Assembly (NCBI RefSeq): GCF_047124445.1
Contig: NZ_CP138921.1
Location: 3,844,001-3,908,000, forward strand
Source of the DNA: Shimia sp047124445
GTDB lineage: Bacteria; Pseudomonadota; Alphaproteobacteria; Rhodobacterales; Rhodobacteraceae
DNA: 64,000 bases
Direction of reading: 5' to 3'
Below, piece by piece: positions 42,458-51,085 of the stretch. The translations under genes were made by a program, and so were the position numbers. The notes below the pieces were generated by a model. The model did no database searches and had not been told where the DNA came from. It saw nothing but the letters and a program-made list of their open reading frames with translations. Numbering within the stretch: position 1 is the stretch's first letter; each line of letters starts with the position of its first letter.

Positions 42458-43321
42458 ATGTCATCAGCTCCTGACAAACGTCTGAACCTCTATGCGCTGA
42501 CCTGGCGCTTGCCGATCATATTTTGGCAGCTGATTTTCTTTGTCGGCCCGGTGCTGTTCATGGTCGCCATGTCGTTCTTCCTTGTGAAGAATTATCGCAT
42601 GACCGAAGCGTTCGAATTCGTGAACTGGTCACGGATGCTCACGCGCGGATTTTTCTGGGATAGCTATTGGTACACGATAGGCATCGCCACACTGTCCACA
42701 GTCTGCGCGATGTGCATCGCCTTTCCGGCGGCCTTCGCGCTGGCCTTCCGCGCCTCTGAAAGCACGCGACGTTGGACGATCTTTCTGCTGATCATTCCGT
42801 TTTTCACCAGCTATCTGGTGCGGACGTTCTCATGGTTTGTGATCCTGTCCGAGAGCGGCGTGGTCAATGCCATGCTGGGCTACATCGGCCTAGGCCCCTA
42901 CACCATGCTGAACACCAACTTCGGCACGCTGGTGGGCTATATGACCCTGACACTGCCGCTGGTGGTCATTCTGCAAACCGTCACGATGGCCAACATCGAC
43001 AAGAACCTCATCGAGGCCGCCCGCAACCTTGGCTGTTCACCGCTACGCACGATCTGGCAGGTGATCATTCCGCTGTCCAAGACCGGGCTGATCATCGCTG
43101 CGATCTTCTGTTTCATCTTGTCGTTCGGTGACTTTGTCGCCCCCTTCTATCTGGGCGGATCGCAGGAGCCGACCCTGCCCATCCTTATCTTGGATACCAC
43201 CAAGTCTGGCCAGCAATGGCCCCGCGCCGCCGTGGTTGCGATCATGATGATGGTCACGCTCTTTGCCATTGCCTTTACTGGCATCGCGCTGGCCTATCGC
43301 AAGGGGAAGGGCGCGAAATGA
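42458..43321 (+). CDS. ABC importer permease 1 (PotB-like)
   Basis: A 287-residue inner-membrane permease with six membrane segments and the ABC-coupling EAA loop EAARNLGCSPLRTIWQVIIP (~residues 186-205). Its stop overlaps the start of the second permease by 4 bp. Confidence 0.93.
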   Translation: MSSAPDKRLNLYALTWRLPIIFWQLIFFVGPVLFMVAMSFFLVKNYRMTEAFEFVNWSRMLTRGFFWDSYWYTIGIATLSTVCAMCIAFPAAFALAFRASESTRRWTIFLLIIPFFTSYLVRTFSWFVILSESGVVNAMLGYIGLGPYTMLNTNFGTLVGYMTLTLPLVVILQTVTMANIDKNLIEAARNLGCSPLRTIWQVIIPLSKTGLIIAAIFCFILSFGDFVAPFYLGGSQEPTLPILILDTTKSGQQWPRAAVVAIMMMVTLFAIAFTGIALAYRKGKGAK

Positions 43322-44118
43322 AACAGAGCAGATCCCTCAACTTTATCCTCGGCATCTATGTCGTCCTGATCTTCGCCTTCGTGTTCGCGCCGATCATCTT
43401 CAGCATGATCTTCTCGTTCAACTCGCAGCGCTTCCCGACGATCCCGCTGGGCGAGTTTTCAACCGAGTGGTACGCCAAAGTGCTGGCCGATCCGGACATC
43501 TGGAAAGCTGCGCGCAACAGCCTGATCGTGTCCTGCTCAACGGCATTGATCGCGACGTTCCTTGGCTTTTGCACCGCCTATTCAGACTTCCGCTATAACT
43601 TCCGCTTCAAAGGCCCCTACCTTGCGTTGATCCTGCTGCCGCCCACGATTCCGTTGATCATCATGGCACTGGCGATGCTCGCCTGGCTGTCCAAGATCGG
43701 CATGTCAGGGCAGCTTTATTCGATTATCATCGCACACAGCGTGCTGACGGCACCTTTCGCGATGGCCGTGATCCGGTTGCGCCTGAACCAGATGGACCCT
43801 GACCTTGAATCCGCCGCATGGAACCTTGGCGGATCGGAATGGCAGACCATGCGGCATGTGATCGTGCCGTTCTGCAAACCTGCGATCTTCTCAAGCCTGT
43901 TCCTGACGGCGGCTGTCTCCTTCGACGAATTCGCCGTTTCCTGGTTCGTCTCTGGCCTGAATTCTACGTTGCCCGTGGTCGTTCTGGAAATCGTGCAGGG
44001 CAATATTGACCCGCAGGTCAACGCCATCGGGACCTTCGTATTCCTCACCTCAATGTCGCTGGTTGTGCTGGCACAGCTCTTCTTCGCCAGCCGCCAAATC
44101 AAGGGCATGCACGCATGA
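43318..44118 (+). CDS. ABC importer permease 2 (PotC-like)
   Basis: A 266-residue inner-membrane permease with the EAA-type loop ESAAWNLGGSEWQTMRHVIV (~residues 162-181). ATG at 43318 overlaps the previous stop and its own stop overlaps the ATPase start, both by ATGA. It pairs with permease 1 to form the channel. Confidence 0.93.
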   Translation: MKQSRSLNFILGIYVVLIFAFVFAPIIFSMIFSFNSQRFPTIPLGEFSTEWYAKVLADPDIWKAARNSLIVSCSTALIATFLGFCTAYSDFRYNFRFKGPYLALILLPPTIPLIIMALAMLAWLSKIGMSGQLYSIIIAHSVLTAPFAMAVIRLRLNQMDPDLESAAWNLGGSEWQTMRHVIVPFCKPAIFSSLFLTAAVSFDEFAVSWFVSGLNSTLPVVVLEIVQGNIDPQVNAIGTFVFLTSMSLVVLAQLFFASRQIKGMHA

Positions 44119-45200
44119 GCAAACCGCTGGTCGTCTTTGACAAAGTACAAAAGCACTTCGGCAATTTTGTTGCCGTGAAAGAACTGGATTTCGAAATCCG
44201 CGAAGGTGAGTTTCTCGCGATTATGGGGCCGTCCGGCTGCGGCAAGACCACGACTTTGCGCATGCTGGCCGGTCTCGAAGCGCCGACACACGGCGAGATT
44301 CGCCTCAATGACAGGGTGATGAATGACGTTGCCCCGCATGAGCGCGACACACCTTTGGTGTGGCAATCACTCGCGCTTTTTCCGTTCCTGACGGCCCGTG
44401 AAAACGTCGAGTTTGGTCTCAAGATGCGCGGCGTAGACAAGGCGGAACGTAAAGAACGGGCCATCAAGTGGCTCGACAAGATGGGCATCCTCGAATTTGA
44501 GGATCGCCATATTTCGACCTTGTCAGGTGGCCAAAAGCAACGCGTCGCACTGGCCCGTTCACTGGTGATGGAACCGCAAATCCTGCTGCTGGACGAACCA
44601 CTCTCAGCTTTGGATGCGCATTTGGTCATCCGCATGCAGGCGGTTCTCACTGACCTTCAGCGCGAGTTGGGGATTACCTTTGTCTATGTGACCCACTCCC
44701 AGTCCGAGGCCTTTGCGATGGCCGACCGCGTGATCATCATGGGCAAAGGCGAGATTGGTCAAATCGGCACCCCTAAGGAAATCTACCGTGCACCTGCTAA
44801 TCAGTTCGTTGCCGAATTCGTCGGCCGCAACAATATTCTGGCGGGCAAAGTCAATTCCGTTGACGGCGGTACCGCGCGCATCACAACCACCTCAGGTGAA
44901 TTCACAGTACCCACCAATGAAGTACAATTGGTCGAAGGGCACAACGCCAGCTTCGTGATCTCCGCAGACCTCGTGCATATCGCGACCGAAGAGCCTTCGG
45001 GCGGAAACAAGGCCTACTGCAAGCTTATCTCGGAGGAATTCGTCGGTTCCATGGTCACCCTTTTCCTCGAAGACGCGCAGGGCCATGAGTTCAAGGTCCA
45101 GATGCAGGAACGCGAATTGTCCAAGTTCGATCTGCACTCCGGTGATGAAATCTGGCTGTCGTGGGACACGCAAAGCGCGCACGTCCTGAACGAAAGCTGA
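44115..45200 (+). CDS. ABC importer ATP-binding protein (PotA-like)
   Basis: A 361-residue ATPase with Walker A GPSGCGKT (~residues 36-43), signature LSGGQKQRVALARSL, Walker B ILLLDEPLSALD and a C-terminal TOBE regulatory domain. It energises import by the two permeases. ATGA overlap with permease 2. The deacetylase gene starts only a few bases after its stop, so transport and catabolic genes are one transcript. Confidence 0.95.
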   Translation: MSKPLVVFDKVQKHFGNFVAVKELDFEIREGEFLAIMGPSGCGKTTTLRMLAGLEAPTHGEIRLNDRVMNDVAPHERDTPLVWQSLALFPFLTARENVEFGLKMRGVDKAERKERAIKWLDKMGILEFEDRHISTLSGGQKQRVALARSLVMEPQILLLDEPLSALDAHLVIRMQAVLTDLQRELGITFVYVTHSQSEAFAMADRVIIMGKGEIGQIGTPKEIYRAPANQFVAEFVGRNNILAGKVNSVDGGTARITTTSGEFTVPTNEVQLVEGHNASFVISADLVHIATEEPSGGNKAYCKLISEEFVGSMVTLFLEDAQGHEFKVQMQERELSKFDLHSGDEIWLSWDTQSAHVLNES

Positions 45201-45205
45201 CAGAG

Positions 45206-46099
45206 GTGATCCGCAACCCCATCCCCTGGCCGAATGGTGCCAAATGCGCCGTGGCGATCACTTTCGACATGGATGCGGACAGCCTGATCCACATCGCCAA
45301 GCCTGAGGACAGCTATGACCGGCTCTATCCCATCTCAATGGGCCGCTATGGTCCTATGGTCGCGCTGCCTCGCATTCTGGATACCTACCGTCGTCTGGGG
45401 CTGAAGCAGTCGTTTTTCATCCCCGGGTGGTGTCTGGAGACATACCCAGATGTGGCTGAAGCAATTTTAAATGACGGCCATGAAATCGGCCATCATGGCT
45501 ACTTGCACGAGGATCCGATCAAAACACGCGGTCAGCAGCGCGAGTGGTTCGAGCGGACGCTGGATGCACATAAACGCATTTGCGGTCAGAAACCGCGCGG
45601 CTACCGCGCCCCGGTCTACAACACTACGCAAGAGGTGGTCGATCTGATGATCGAACACGGCATGCGCTATGACAGTTCGATGATGGCCGACGACATTCCC
45701 TATCGTTTGGATACCGCCAAAGGATCGCTCTACGAAATGCCCGTCCATTGGGGCACCGACGATTGGCCTCCCTTCGCGCACTACGACGAGATTGGTTACA
45801 TGATGCCTGTCGCAAGCCCGTCCCACGGGCTCAGCGGGTTCTGGGAGGAATTCGAAGCGCAATATGACGCCGGTGGTTTCTTCATGCTGATCATTCACCC
45901 GTTCCTGACGGGACGTCTAGCAAGGTGGAAGCAGGTTGAAGCATGGATTGCCAAATTGCAGGAAACCAAAGACGTCTGGTTTGCCACCCTTGACGAGATT
46001 GCCGATCACATGGACTGGTTGCAGAAGGACGGCACCTGGACCCCGAGCGTTGAGCGGCTGCCGTACTACGATGGGCCAATCCTGGGGGATAAGACATGA
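45206..46099 (+). CDS. Polysaccharide-deacetylase-fold hydrolase (PuuE/cyclic-imidase-like)
   Basis: A 297-residue enzyme of the NodB/polysaccharide deacetylase superfamily. Metal-ligand motifs are visible: ITFDMDADS (~residues 18-26) and GHEIGHHGYLHED (~95-107, with the H-x3-H). The closest family look is the allantoinase/cyclic-imidase and HpPgdA branch, whose members hydrolyse cyclic amides rather than sugars. With a deaminase and creatinase beside it, a ring-opening step on a cyclic ureide or imide is the best inference. GTG at 45206 is the start used; it could begin slightly earlier. Overlaps the deaminase gene by 4 bp. Confidence 0.82.
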   Translation: MIRNPIPWPNGAKCAVAITFDMDADSLIHIAKPEDSYDRLYPISMGRYGPMVALPRILDTYRRLGLKQSFFIPGWCLETYPDVAEAILNDGHEIGHHGYLHEDPIKTRGQQREWFERTLDAHKRICGQKPRGYRAPVYNTTQEVVDLMIEHGMRYDSSMMADDIPYRLDTAKGSLYEMPVHWGTDDWPPFAHYDEIGYMMPVASPSHGLSGFWEEFEAQYDAGGFFMLIIHPFLTGRLARWKQVEAWIAKLQETKDVWFATLDEIADHMDWLQKDGTWTPSVERLPYYDGPILGDKT

Positions 46100-46539
46100 A
46101 CGCTGACGACACACGCCTGCTGCGCATTGCCTACGACGAGGCCAAAGCCGGATTTGACGAAGGTGGCTGCCCCATTGGGTCCGTCCTCGCGCGCGGCGGC
46201 GCAGTCTTGGCGCAGGGGCGCAATCAGCGGGTACAAAAAGGCGACCCGATTGCCCACGGCGAGATGGACGCGTTGCGCAAGGCCGGTCGCCAGAAGACGT
46301 ATCGCGACACGACGCTTTATACCTCGCTCAGCCCCTGCATGATGTGCACAGGGACGATCATTCAGTTCGGCATCCCGCGTGTGGTGATCGGCGAAAACAA
46401 AAACTTCGGTGGTAACGAAGAATTCCTACGCTCGAAGGGCGTTGAAGTGATCGTCGCAGATGACCCGAATTGCATCGCTCTGATGCAGCGGTTTATCGAG
46501 GAAAAACCCGAACTTTGGGCCGAAGACATTGCACAGTGA
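46096..46539 (+). CDS. Cytosine deaminase-type enzyme (yeast Fcy1-like)
   Basis: A 147-residue zinc deaminase of the cytidine-deaminase fold, strikingly like yeast cytosine deaminase: HGEMDAL for the zinc His and catalytic Glu, SPCMMCTGTIIQFGIPRVVI for the two Cys ligands, and a closing MQRFIEEKPELWAEDI tail that matches Fcy1's C-terminal lid. It would remove an exocyclic amino group from a pyrimidine or related ring such as creatinine-like compounds. The start overlaps the hydrolase stop by 4 bp. TadA-type tRNA deaminases lack this C-terminal lid. Confidence 0.88.
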   Translation: MNADDTRLLRIAYDEAKAGFDEGGCPIGSVLARGGAVLAQGRNQRVQKGDPIAHGEMDALRKAGRQKTYRDTTLYTSLSPCMMCTGTIIQFGIPRVVIGENKNFGGNEEFLRSKGVEVIVADDPNCIALMQRFIEEKPELWAEDIAQ

Positions 46540-46723
46540 TCGTGCCGATGCCCCGTAGCTTGGCTATGCGCCCGCCCAATGGCGTGGCACGTGCTGCATA
46601 TCGGCGCCGCTTCTAACGATGGCGCCTGTTTGTGAACCGAGCGACTTTGAGCCAAACATTGGCACTGGCGCTTGGCCAATTGGTCACCGCCACGCCCGGA
46701 TCGATGGATGAGGAGAACGCGGG

Positions 46724-47764
46724 ATGTTTTTGAAGAATGCCTGGTACGTCGCCGCCTGGGGTCATGAGATCACGCGAGAATTGCAGCAGATAATGGTTCT
46801 GGGGGAAAAGATCTGCGTGTTCCGCACCGAAGCAGGGGAACTGGTCGGTCTGGAAGACGCCTGCCCGCATCGCAAGCTGCCGCTGTCCAAGGGGCGCATC
46901 AAAGGCGACACGCTGGAATGCGGGTATCATGGGCTGACGTTCAACTGTGCGGGCCAGTGTGTCTGGGCGCCGGGCACGGGAAATATTCCGTCAAACGCCA
47001 AGGTCCACGCCTATCCTTGCCATGAAAAATACGGGCTGGTCTGGATCTGGATGGGCAACCCTGCGCTGGCCGATCCCTCTGACATCTTCGAGGTCGAAAA
47101 CTACGACAACCCGAACTGGGGCATCAACCGCGGCGTGGCGATGGAGCTGGATTGCAACTATCTGCTGATGTGCGACAACCTGTTGGACCCGACCCATGTG
47201 GCATGGGTTCACCAGTCCAGTTTTGCCGCTGATGCGACAAAGGATACGCCTCTTAGGATCACCAAAACCGACGAGGGCGTGATCGTGCATCGCTGGATGA
47301 TGGATCACGAACCCGCTCCGTTTTACAAGAAGGTCGTCGAGTTCGAAGGCAACTGCGACCGCCTCCAGCATTACGAAGTGCGCTACCCCTCTCACGCCCT
47401 GATCAAGGCGGTGTTCACACCCGCAGGCACCGGCGGCCCGGACGGGCCTTTGCATGACAAGACGTTCATCATGGACAGCTACAACTTCATGACGCCGACA
47501 ACCGAAAGCCAGACCCGGTATTATTGGTTCCAGTTGCGCAACATCCGCCCCGACGATGAAGACCTGTCAAAGATGATGTCGGAAGACGTGCAGCACGCCT
47601 TTGAAGAAGACCGCGATGTGCTGAACGAAGTGCAAATCGGAATGAGCAACAAGACCTCGCCCCACATTGACCTGCCCATTGACGGCGGACAGCTGCGATT
47701 CCGCCGCCAGTTGCAAGCTATGATCAACGAAGAACAACAGGTCGACCGCCAGATGGCGGAATAG
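46724..47764 (+). CDS. Rieske oxygenase, large subunit (VanA-like, aromatic ring-hydroxylating or N/O-demethylating)
   Basis: A 346-residue Rieske-type oxygenase. The [2Fe-2S] motif is CPHRKLPL (C-x-H) and 17 residues on CGYHGLTF (C-x2-H); the mononuclear iron site is DNLLDPTHVAWVHQSSF (D..H..H). The overall look is of single-component-subunit demethylases such as vanillate O-demethylase or NdmA-type N-demethylases. It needs a reductase, and none is in the window. Two-hundred-odd bases separate it from the deaminase gene, so it may have its own promoter. Its substrate is unknown. Confidence 0.88.
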   Translation: MFLKNAWYVAAWGHEITRELQQIMVLGEKICVFRTEAGELVGLEDACPHRKLPLSKGRIKGDTLECGYHGLTFNCAGQCVWAPGTGNIPSNAKVHAYPCHEKYGLVWIWMGNPALADPSDIFEVENYDNPNWGINRGVAMELDCNYLLMCDNLLDPTHVAWVHQSSFAADATKDTPLRITKTDEGVIVHRWMMDHEPAPFYKKVVEFEGNCDRLQHYEVRYPSHALIKAVFTPAGTGGPDGPLHDKTFIMDSYNFMTPTTESQTRYYWFQLRNIRPDDEDLSKMMSEDVQHAFEEDRDVLNEVQIGMSNKTSPHIDLPIDGGQLRFRRQLQAMINEEQQVDRQMAE

Positions 47765-47879
47765 GCGCGCGGGACCGCAACCGGCAGGCGTCGTTGCGCC
47801 TGATCTCTGTCCGCCGAAACCAACGCGCGGCGATCGGGTATGAGCAGCCGAAACCGCTCTTACCTTTTGCCCATGCACC

Positions 47880-49112
47880 CTAGCCCACGACGTTGTGTTC
47901 GGGGCCGTAGGGAAAGCCGGTGATGTTTTCGTTGCCGTCTTCTGTGATGACCAGAATATCGTGCTCGCGATACCCACCTGCGCCGGGTTGGCCATCAGGA
48001 ATCGTCAGCATTGGCTCCATCGAGATCACCATCCCCGGCTCAAGCACAGTGTCGATATCTTCACGCAGCTCAAGCCCTGCCTCACGACCGTAATAATGCG
48101 ACAGGACACCGAAAGAGTGGCCATAGCCAAAGGTCCGGTATTGCAGCATGTCACGTTCCGCAAAGAAGTCGTTGATCTTGTGCGTGACCTCAGCGCAGGA
48201 CGCGCCGGGCTTGAGCAAGCTCATTCCGTATTCATGTGCAGCGACGTTCGCTTCCCACACCTTGAGGCTCGCCGCATCCACTTCCTCGACGAAGAGCGTG
48301 CGTTCAAGCGCCGTGTAGTAGCCCGAGATCATGGGGAAGGTATTGAGGCTCAGAATATCGCCGCGCTCTAGTTTGCGGCAGGTCACAGGGTTGTGCGCGC
48401 CATCGGTGTTGATGCCGGACTGGAACCAGACCCATGTGTCGCGGATTTCAGAATCTGCGAACCGTTTGGAAATCTCCAATTCCATCGCATCGCGGCCTGC
48501 CATGGCCACATCGACTTCGCGTGCACCGGCTTTGATGGCATCGCGTATCGCATAGCCACCCACATCTGCCGTGTTGGCCCCCGCGCGGATCAACTCGATC
48601 TCAGCGGCCGACTTGTGCATGCGTAAACGCATCGTGGCCGGAGCGATGTCTTTCTTGGCAGAAGGCGAAAGGAATTCATCCATCAGGCCTAGTTGCGTGT
48701 AGGAGATATGGTCCCCTTCGAAACCAATGACCTTACTCGAACCCGTTACAGACTGGATCGCGCGCCAGTAATTGTTCCGCTGCCAATCTGTGTAGGTGAT
48801 GTTGTCGCCATATCCACGGCGCCAAGGTTGGGCTGCATCAATACCCGCGCTGAACGTGACGGTTTCCGTGGCTGTGACGACCTGCGCGTAAGGCCGACCA
48901 AACGCACAATACAAAAAACCCGAATAGTAGGCGACGTTGTGCATGGAGGTCATCACGCAGGCATCTATACCTTCATCAGCCATGACTCCACGCAGTTTGC
49001 TCAAGCGTGCTTCATATTCGGCGTCGGCAAAAGGCAGCACCTTTTCGCCTTGGTGAAAACGGTAAAAATCTGGGCGCTGTCCTGCAACGCCAAACTCGGA
49101 TATTCCGGCCAT
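47880..49112 (-). CDS. Creatinase (creatine amidinohydrolase)-like M24 protein
   Basis: A 410-residue protein that closely resembles Pseudomonas creatinase over its whole length. Seen: FLYCAFGRPYAQVV (Phe and Arg of the pocket), WFQSGINTDGAHNPVT (catalytic His), YYTALERTLF, YGHSFGVLSHYYGREAGLEL and MEPMLTIPDGQPGAGGYREH. The metal-ligand aspartates of M24 peptidases are missing, as in true creatinases. The enzyme would turn creatine into sarcosine and urea; related enzymes act on other guanidino acids. ATG at 49112 is set by AGGAG seven bases upstream. It is convergent with the Rieske gene. No sarcosine oxidase lies nearby. Confidence 0.85.
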   Translation of the reverse strand: MAGISEFGVAGQRPDFYRFHQGEKVLPFADAEYEARLSKLRGVMADEGIDACVMTSMHNVAYYSGFLYCAFGRPYAQVVTATETVTFSAGIDAAQPWRRGYGDNITYTDWQRNNYWRAIQSVTGSSKVIGFEGDHISYTQLGLMDEFLSPSAKKDIAPATMRLRMHKSAAEIELIRAGANTADVGGYAIRDAIKAGAREVDVAMAGRDAMELEISKRFADSEIRDTWVWFQSGINTDGAHNPVTCRKLERGDILSLNTFPMISGYYTALERTLFVEEVDAASLKVWEANVAAHEYGMSLLKPGASCAEVTHKINDFFAERDMLQYRTFGYGHSFGVLSHYYGREAGLELREDIDTVLEPGMVISMEPMLTIPDGQPGAGGYREHDILVITEDGNENITGFPYGPEHNVVG

Positions 49113-49579
49113 CGGTATACTCCTGTTCAGGCCGCGTGTGCTGAGAGGAGTGCTTTTCATACCGGTTGCACCTTCCCTCACCACACAGCGGCAAAGCAAG
49201 ATCCCGGCGTTCAGGATGGTTGGGGTGGGATGCTCTAACAGGGTTTCCGTTAGTGACGACGCCATCGTCAATCCCATGGTGCGTCAATAGACGAAAAGCA
49301 TCGCCTGATCAAGAATGGTCACCGCCGAACTCTTGGAAAAACGCAAGCTGTTAGCTGACTTTGGACCCGTCCTCTTGCGCGTTCACCCTGGCAACGACGG
49401 GAACGTCCAACAATCCTGCGAATTCGACCAAACTCAGATTTTGAAGCCGCTGGGAAAAGCCGCAAAGCGGGCTGCGACCGCAGCATCCGTGAATATGGGC
49501 TTGCATTTCGTTTTCGCCGCCACGTGATTTCAGATCTCTTATGATCTGGCGAACGGCAAGCACCGTTCGCCAACATTGC
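49113..49579. other. Gene-free stretch between creatinase and the small recombinase
   Basis: No supported gene in 467 bp. It should hold the creatinase promoter at its left end. On its right end is a perfect 10-bp-arm inverted repeat (49547-49572, TGGCGAACGG-CAAGCA-CCGTTCGCCA), eight bases past the stop of the recombinase gene. That repeat could be a transcript-end stem or a recombinase recognition site. Confidence 0.55.
49547..49572. repeat. Perfect inverted repeat just past the small recombinase gene
   Basis: Arms TGGCGAACGG and CCGTTCGCCA around CAAGCA. There is no T run on either side, arguing against a simple intrinsic terminator. Its position next to a tyrosine recombinase makes a core attachment site conceivable, but no second copy was found in the window. 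Confidence 0.45.
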
Positions 49580-50212
49580 CTAGATATCTATGCGCTCCGC
49601 AATACTCAGAGCATCTTCCAACTCAACGCCCAAATATCGCACCGTACTATCAACTTTTGTGTGACCAAGTAGAAGCTGCACCACGCGAAGGTTACCCGTC
49701 TTGCGGTATATCTCGGCAGCTTTGGTCCGACGGAGCGAATGAGTGCCGTAACCGCTCGGTTCCAGTCCAATTGCAGTCACCCAATCACGAACAAGTCGAC
49801 CATATTGCCGTGTGGAGATGTGCGGACGGTCGTGAAAGCGGCTGGGAAACATAAAAAGGCAGCCGATCATTTCAGGCGACCTAACCCAAGCAGTAATCGT
49901 TTCTCTCGTATTTCCAGTCAGTTCAAACCGAACCGGTTTTTTGGTTTTGCTCTGGATCACCGAAACTCGTTCGCGAACGCGATCATCTTTGACCAAATCG
50001 GTCACGGCGAGTTTGACTAAGTCGCACCCTCGCAACTTGCTATCAATCGCAACGTTGAACAGTGCGAGGTCGCGAAGGTAGCCTGCAATCTCGAGCCGAG
50101 CGCGGATTGCCCAAACCTGTTTGGGAAACAGCGGTCGTTTCTGGCCGATGATCCGCCCTTTGTTCCAAGCTCTGCGTTTTGGGGTGACTGCGGGAAGTTG
50201 GACTCGTGGCAT
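49580..50212 (-). CDS. Small tyrosine recombinase/integrase
   Basis: A 210-residue tyrosine recombinase with most of the catalytic set: the arginine in FNVAIDSKLRGCDLVKL, the HSLRRT box, LLLGHTKVDSTVRYLGV with the final His and Tyr. The N-terminal core-binding domain of full integrases is missing or very short, as in other compact alphaproteobacterial recombinases. ATG at 50212 is chosen because GGAGG lies seven bases upstream. It flanks the catabolic cluster and may mark its own mobile unit. Confidence 0.87.
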   Translation of the reverse strand: MPRVQLPAVTPKRRAWNKGRIIGQKRPLFPKQVWAIRARLEIAGYLRDLALFNVAIDSKLRGCDLVKLAVTDLVKDDRVRERVSVIQSKTKKPVRFELTGNTRETITAWVRSPEMIGCLFMFPSRFHDRPHISTRQYGRLVRDWVTAIGLEPSGYGTHSLRRTKAAEIYRKTGNLRVVQLLLGHTKVDSTVRYLGVELEDALSIAERIDI

Positions 50213-50511
50213 AACATGCCCTCCAATCCTCCCTCCAAACCCAGACGTCAGCACCGCGCTGACGTCTGAAGCATAGCATCGGGTCGACACACTGTTGCCC
50301 ATCGTTGGCGCTTAGTTTTTTGCCTGGGTCTTGTGCGGCGGGAAAGCTCCGGGACTTGATCCTTGACTGCCGCATCTATGCTCCGGGTTGTGCGAATGGC
50401 TGCTTCTTACACCGCGTTGCAGCATCAAAACCTTCGCCAATGCAGCACAATCCGTGCTGCTAGCGCACGCAGCACAGAATAAGGACTTCCGGTGTGGGCT
50501 CTTTCCGGCCG
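50213..50511. other. Short gene-free gap
   Basis: About 300 bp with no recognisable gene, repeat or terminator of note. It should hold the promoter of the small recombinase at its left end (minus strand). Confidence 0.5.
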
Positions 50512-50712
50512 TTAGCTGCGTTTTGCACCAAGGTCCGGTTCAGGGGAATGATCCGAGCAGAGTGGTGTCTTAGGGCGGCTGTCATTGTACAACGCTGCCT
50601 GCGTCTCGCCGTTGTCCCACTGATACAGAAGGCCGATTTCTTCGCCTGTCTCGATGCAGGAAATACGGCCGATGGCTTCGGCCGTTGTGCGAACACTCTC
50701 AAGTTTGGGCAA
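50512..50712 (-). CDS. Small hypothetical protein downstream of the XRE regulator
   Basis: A 66-residue protein from a TTG start two bases after the regulator's stop, with GAGGGG about nine bases upstream (inside the end of the regulator gene). The middle reads like a small beta-rich domain (ISCIETGEEIGLLYQWDNGE). No family is recognised. The tight link to the XRE gene supports it as real; on its own it would be doubtful. Confidence 0.55.
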   Translation of the reverse strand: MPKLESVRTTAEAIGRISCIETGEEIGLLYQWDNGETQAALYNDSRPKTPLCSDHSPEPDLGAKRS

Positions 50713-50714
50713 AA

Positions 50715-50927
50715 CTAGCCCCTCTCGTTAAACAATTCCTTTGGGGCAACATCGAGGGCAAGCGCAATTTGCTCCAGAATATCGATTGATGCTGAATTCT
50801 TGGCGAGTTCGATCTCGCTGATGTAGCTGCGGTCCACGTCCGCAGCCAAAGCTAGTTGTTCTTGGCTCATACCTTTGGAATTTCTTAGATTCCGGATGTT
50901 TAGCCCTACTTGTTCCCTCAATTTCAT
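50715..50927 (-). CDS. XRE-family transcriptional regulator
   Basis: A 70-residue regulator that is essentially one helix-turn-helix of the Cro/CI type (IRNLRNSKGMSQEQLALAAD, then RSYISEIELAKN; the recognition helix SYISEIE is typical). Such single-domain proteins commonly regulate mobile elements or R-M genes. It lies at the left edge of the right-hand transfer/integration module of the ICE. Partner: the small 66-residue protein just downstream. Confidence 0.88.
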   Translation of the reverse strand: MKLREQVGLNIRNLRNSKGMSQEQLALAADVDRSYISEIELAKNSASIDILEQIALALDVAPKELFNERG

Positions 50928-51045
50928 GGCCTGTATTCGGCCAGATCGCAGGAACCGCTCTACGGAATATATTCCACAAAACGCGCGCGAACATCATAAA
51001 CACTATGCCCGCATATGGTGTAAGGGTCCGGGTTGGAGGTAGCGT

Positions 51046-51068
51046 ATCAATAGTGCAATATTGTTATC
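51046..51068. promoter_or_regulatory. AT-rich element before the TrbM-like gene, shared with 36049-36073
   Basis: ATCAATAGTGCAATATTG and the bases after it match the element at 36049-36073 with one gap (ATCAATAGGTGCAAT...TTAT). It lies 18 bp before the TrbM-like start. The match suggests common control of two secreted transfer proteins. Confidence 0.5.
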
Positions 51069-51085
51069 GTGAGGCATTTATTGAT

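Noticed and set aside
46096..46539. tRNA adenosine deaminase TadA as the identity of the small deaminase.
   Set aside because: The C-terminal lid (MQRFIEEKPELWAEDI) and the CTGTIIQFGIP segment match yeast cytosine deaminase, not TadA.
47880..49112. Ectoine hydrolase (DoeA) or Xaa-Pro peptidase as the identity of the M24 protein.
   Set aside because: The metal-ligand aspartates of peptidases are missing and the creatinase-specific FGRPYA, INTDGAHNPVT and GREAGLEL segments are present.
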